Positions 62,052 to 64,000 of a DNA stretch of 64,000 bases are shown one piece after another. Below the pieces are notes generated by a model. The model saw only the letters and a list, made by a program, of their open reading frames with translations, was not told the origin of the DNA and searched no databases. Numbering within the stretch: the stretch's first letter is position 1; each line of letters starts with the position of its first letter. Position numbers and translations under genes: made by a program. Origin of the DNA: an uncultured Bacteroidota bacterium (GTDB lineage Bacteria; Bacteroidota; Bacteroidia; B-17B0; Aurantibacillaceae). The stretch covers positions 124,001 to 188,000 of the forward strand of contig CALMVZ010000027.1 of assembly GCA_937873155.1 (NCBI GenBank). Direction: 5' to 3'.

Positions 62052-62463
62052 GCTTCTTGTTGGGGTCGCAATTCTTACAATCCGGGTAAATTAAAACCCC
62101 ACACTTATCCGGTAATTTTTGTACGTGGCCGTCTTTATCTTCAGCTACAATTTCCTTTAAACAAATATTGGTGGCCCTGGAACGGCCTTTGGTTAAATAA
62201 TTAATTGTTTTTTTAGGAAAGGTATTTCCAACAACGGCTGATTCAAAATGTCCTTTACTATCCTGGAAGGTGATCTTGAAACTTTTTACTACATCCATAT
62301 ATGGATTGCCATATTTATCCAAAGCAAATACTTTGTATTCGGTCTCGTCAAAATCAGCTTTGTAAAAAGGATCTTCTTTTACGATCTTAATTTTTTCAAC
62401 CTCTTGTGATAGCAAGCAGGCAGGAAGCACTAAAAAACAAGCTATAAATTTTAAAAATTTCAT
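62041..62463 (-). CDS. Small exported hypothetical protein
   Basis: A 140-residue protein with a signal peptide (MKFLKFIACFLVLPACLLSQ). The mature part is one beta-sandwich-like unit (YKVFALDKYGNPYMDVVKSF; KITFQDSKGHFESAVVGNTF), resembling the Ig-like domains of GldM-type proteins, followed by a Cys-containing end (DKCGVLIYPDCKNCDPNKKQKK). The three or four Cys could form disulfides. It ends inside the terminator shared with the PorP gene. Function unknown. Confidence 0.7.
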   Translation of the reverse strand: MKFLKFIACFLVLPACLLSQEVEKIKIVKEDPFYKADFDETEYKVFALDKYGNPYMDVVKSFKITFQDSKGHFESAVVGNTFPKKTINYLTKGRSRATNICLKEIVAEDKDGHVQKLPDKCGVLIYPDCKNCDPNKKQKK

Positions 62464-62535
62464 TAATTAAATTTATAACGAAAAACCTGATAAAGGATAC
62501 AAGGCAGATGCAAGTTATTTAGCGCAGAATGTTAA

Positions 62536-64000
<1,465 letters not shown>

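Overview
The window looks like a chromosomal segment of a member of the Bacteroidota. The evidence is two large secreted proteins with type IX secretion (T9SS) C-terminal sorting domains, a PorP/SprF-like protein, a relic of a third sorting domain, near absence of Shine-Dalgarno sites, several TANNTTTG-type -7 elements, and a two-component-propeller/SpoIIE protein. The DNA is AT-rich with even codon style throughout. There is no rRNA, prophage, insertion sequence or CRISPR array. Both ends cut genes: dnaG on the left and an ABC-F ATPase on the right.

Layout. 1-5.7 kb: start of dnaG, a 1227-residue T9SS protein, an RRM protein, ridA and a membrane zinc peptidase, all on the minus strand. 5.9-9.3 kb: plus-strand operon surE - small membrane protein - lpxB - SpoIID-like protein. 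9.3-12.3 kb: a DUF255/thioredoxin-fold protein and a secreted hypothetical. 12.5-19 kb: fabH, a helical hypothetical, an HlyD/MacA-type adaptor, tsaB, rsmI, corA. 19-35.5 kb: a signalling region with receiver + HPt (minus), a GNAT-nitrilase fusion with two universal stress proteins, a phosphorelay (receiver, hybrid kinase, HPt, sigma-54 activator), a small membrane protein, a STAS-like protein, tRNA-Arg(CCT), a 14-repeat propeller/SpoIIE phosphatase and another universal stress protein. 35.5-40.2 kb: M16 protease and dnaX, which is split into two frames at a run of 11 A. 40-50 kb: a CarboxypepD_reg-like protein, a secreted caspase-fold protein, a UbiD decarboxylase, an amidohydrolase lipoprotein and a SnoaL-like protein lying between two clusters of short palindromic repeats, a DUF4421-like protein, MscS and a beta-barrel. 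50.7-64 kb: MacB-like permease, aconitase, two TPR proteins that end exactly at a phosphatase-linker sequence, a beta-propeller T9SS protein, two STAS-like proteins, PorP/SprF and ABC-F.

How the genes may work together. The 19-35 kb region reads as one regulatory neighbourhood. A hybrid kinase, two HPt proteins and three receivers could feed the sigma-54 activator. Candidate -24/-12 promoters lie in front of the GNAT-nitrilase/usp operon, the HPt/receiver pair, the small membrane protein and the isolated usp gene. A second possible circuit links the SpoIIE phosphatase, three STAS-like proteins and the two phosphatase-less TPR proteins that share its linker. Both circuits are inferences from sequence and position. 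The observation most worth testing is the 11-A run in dnaX, which could make short (gamma) and long (tau) products by slippage, or could be an assembly error.
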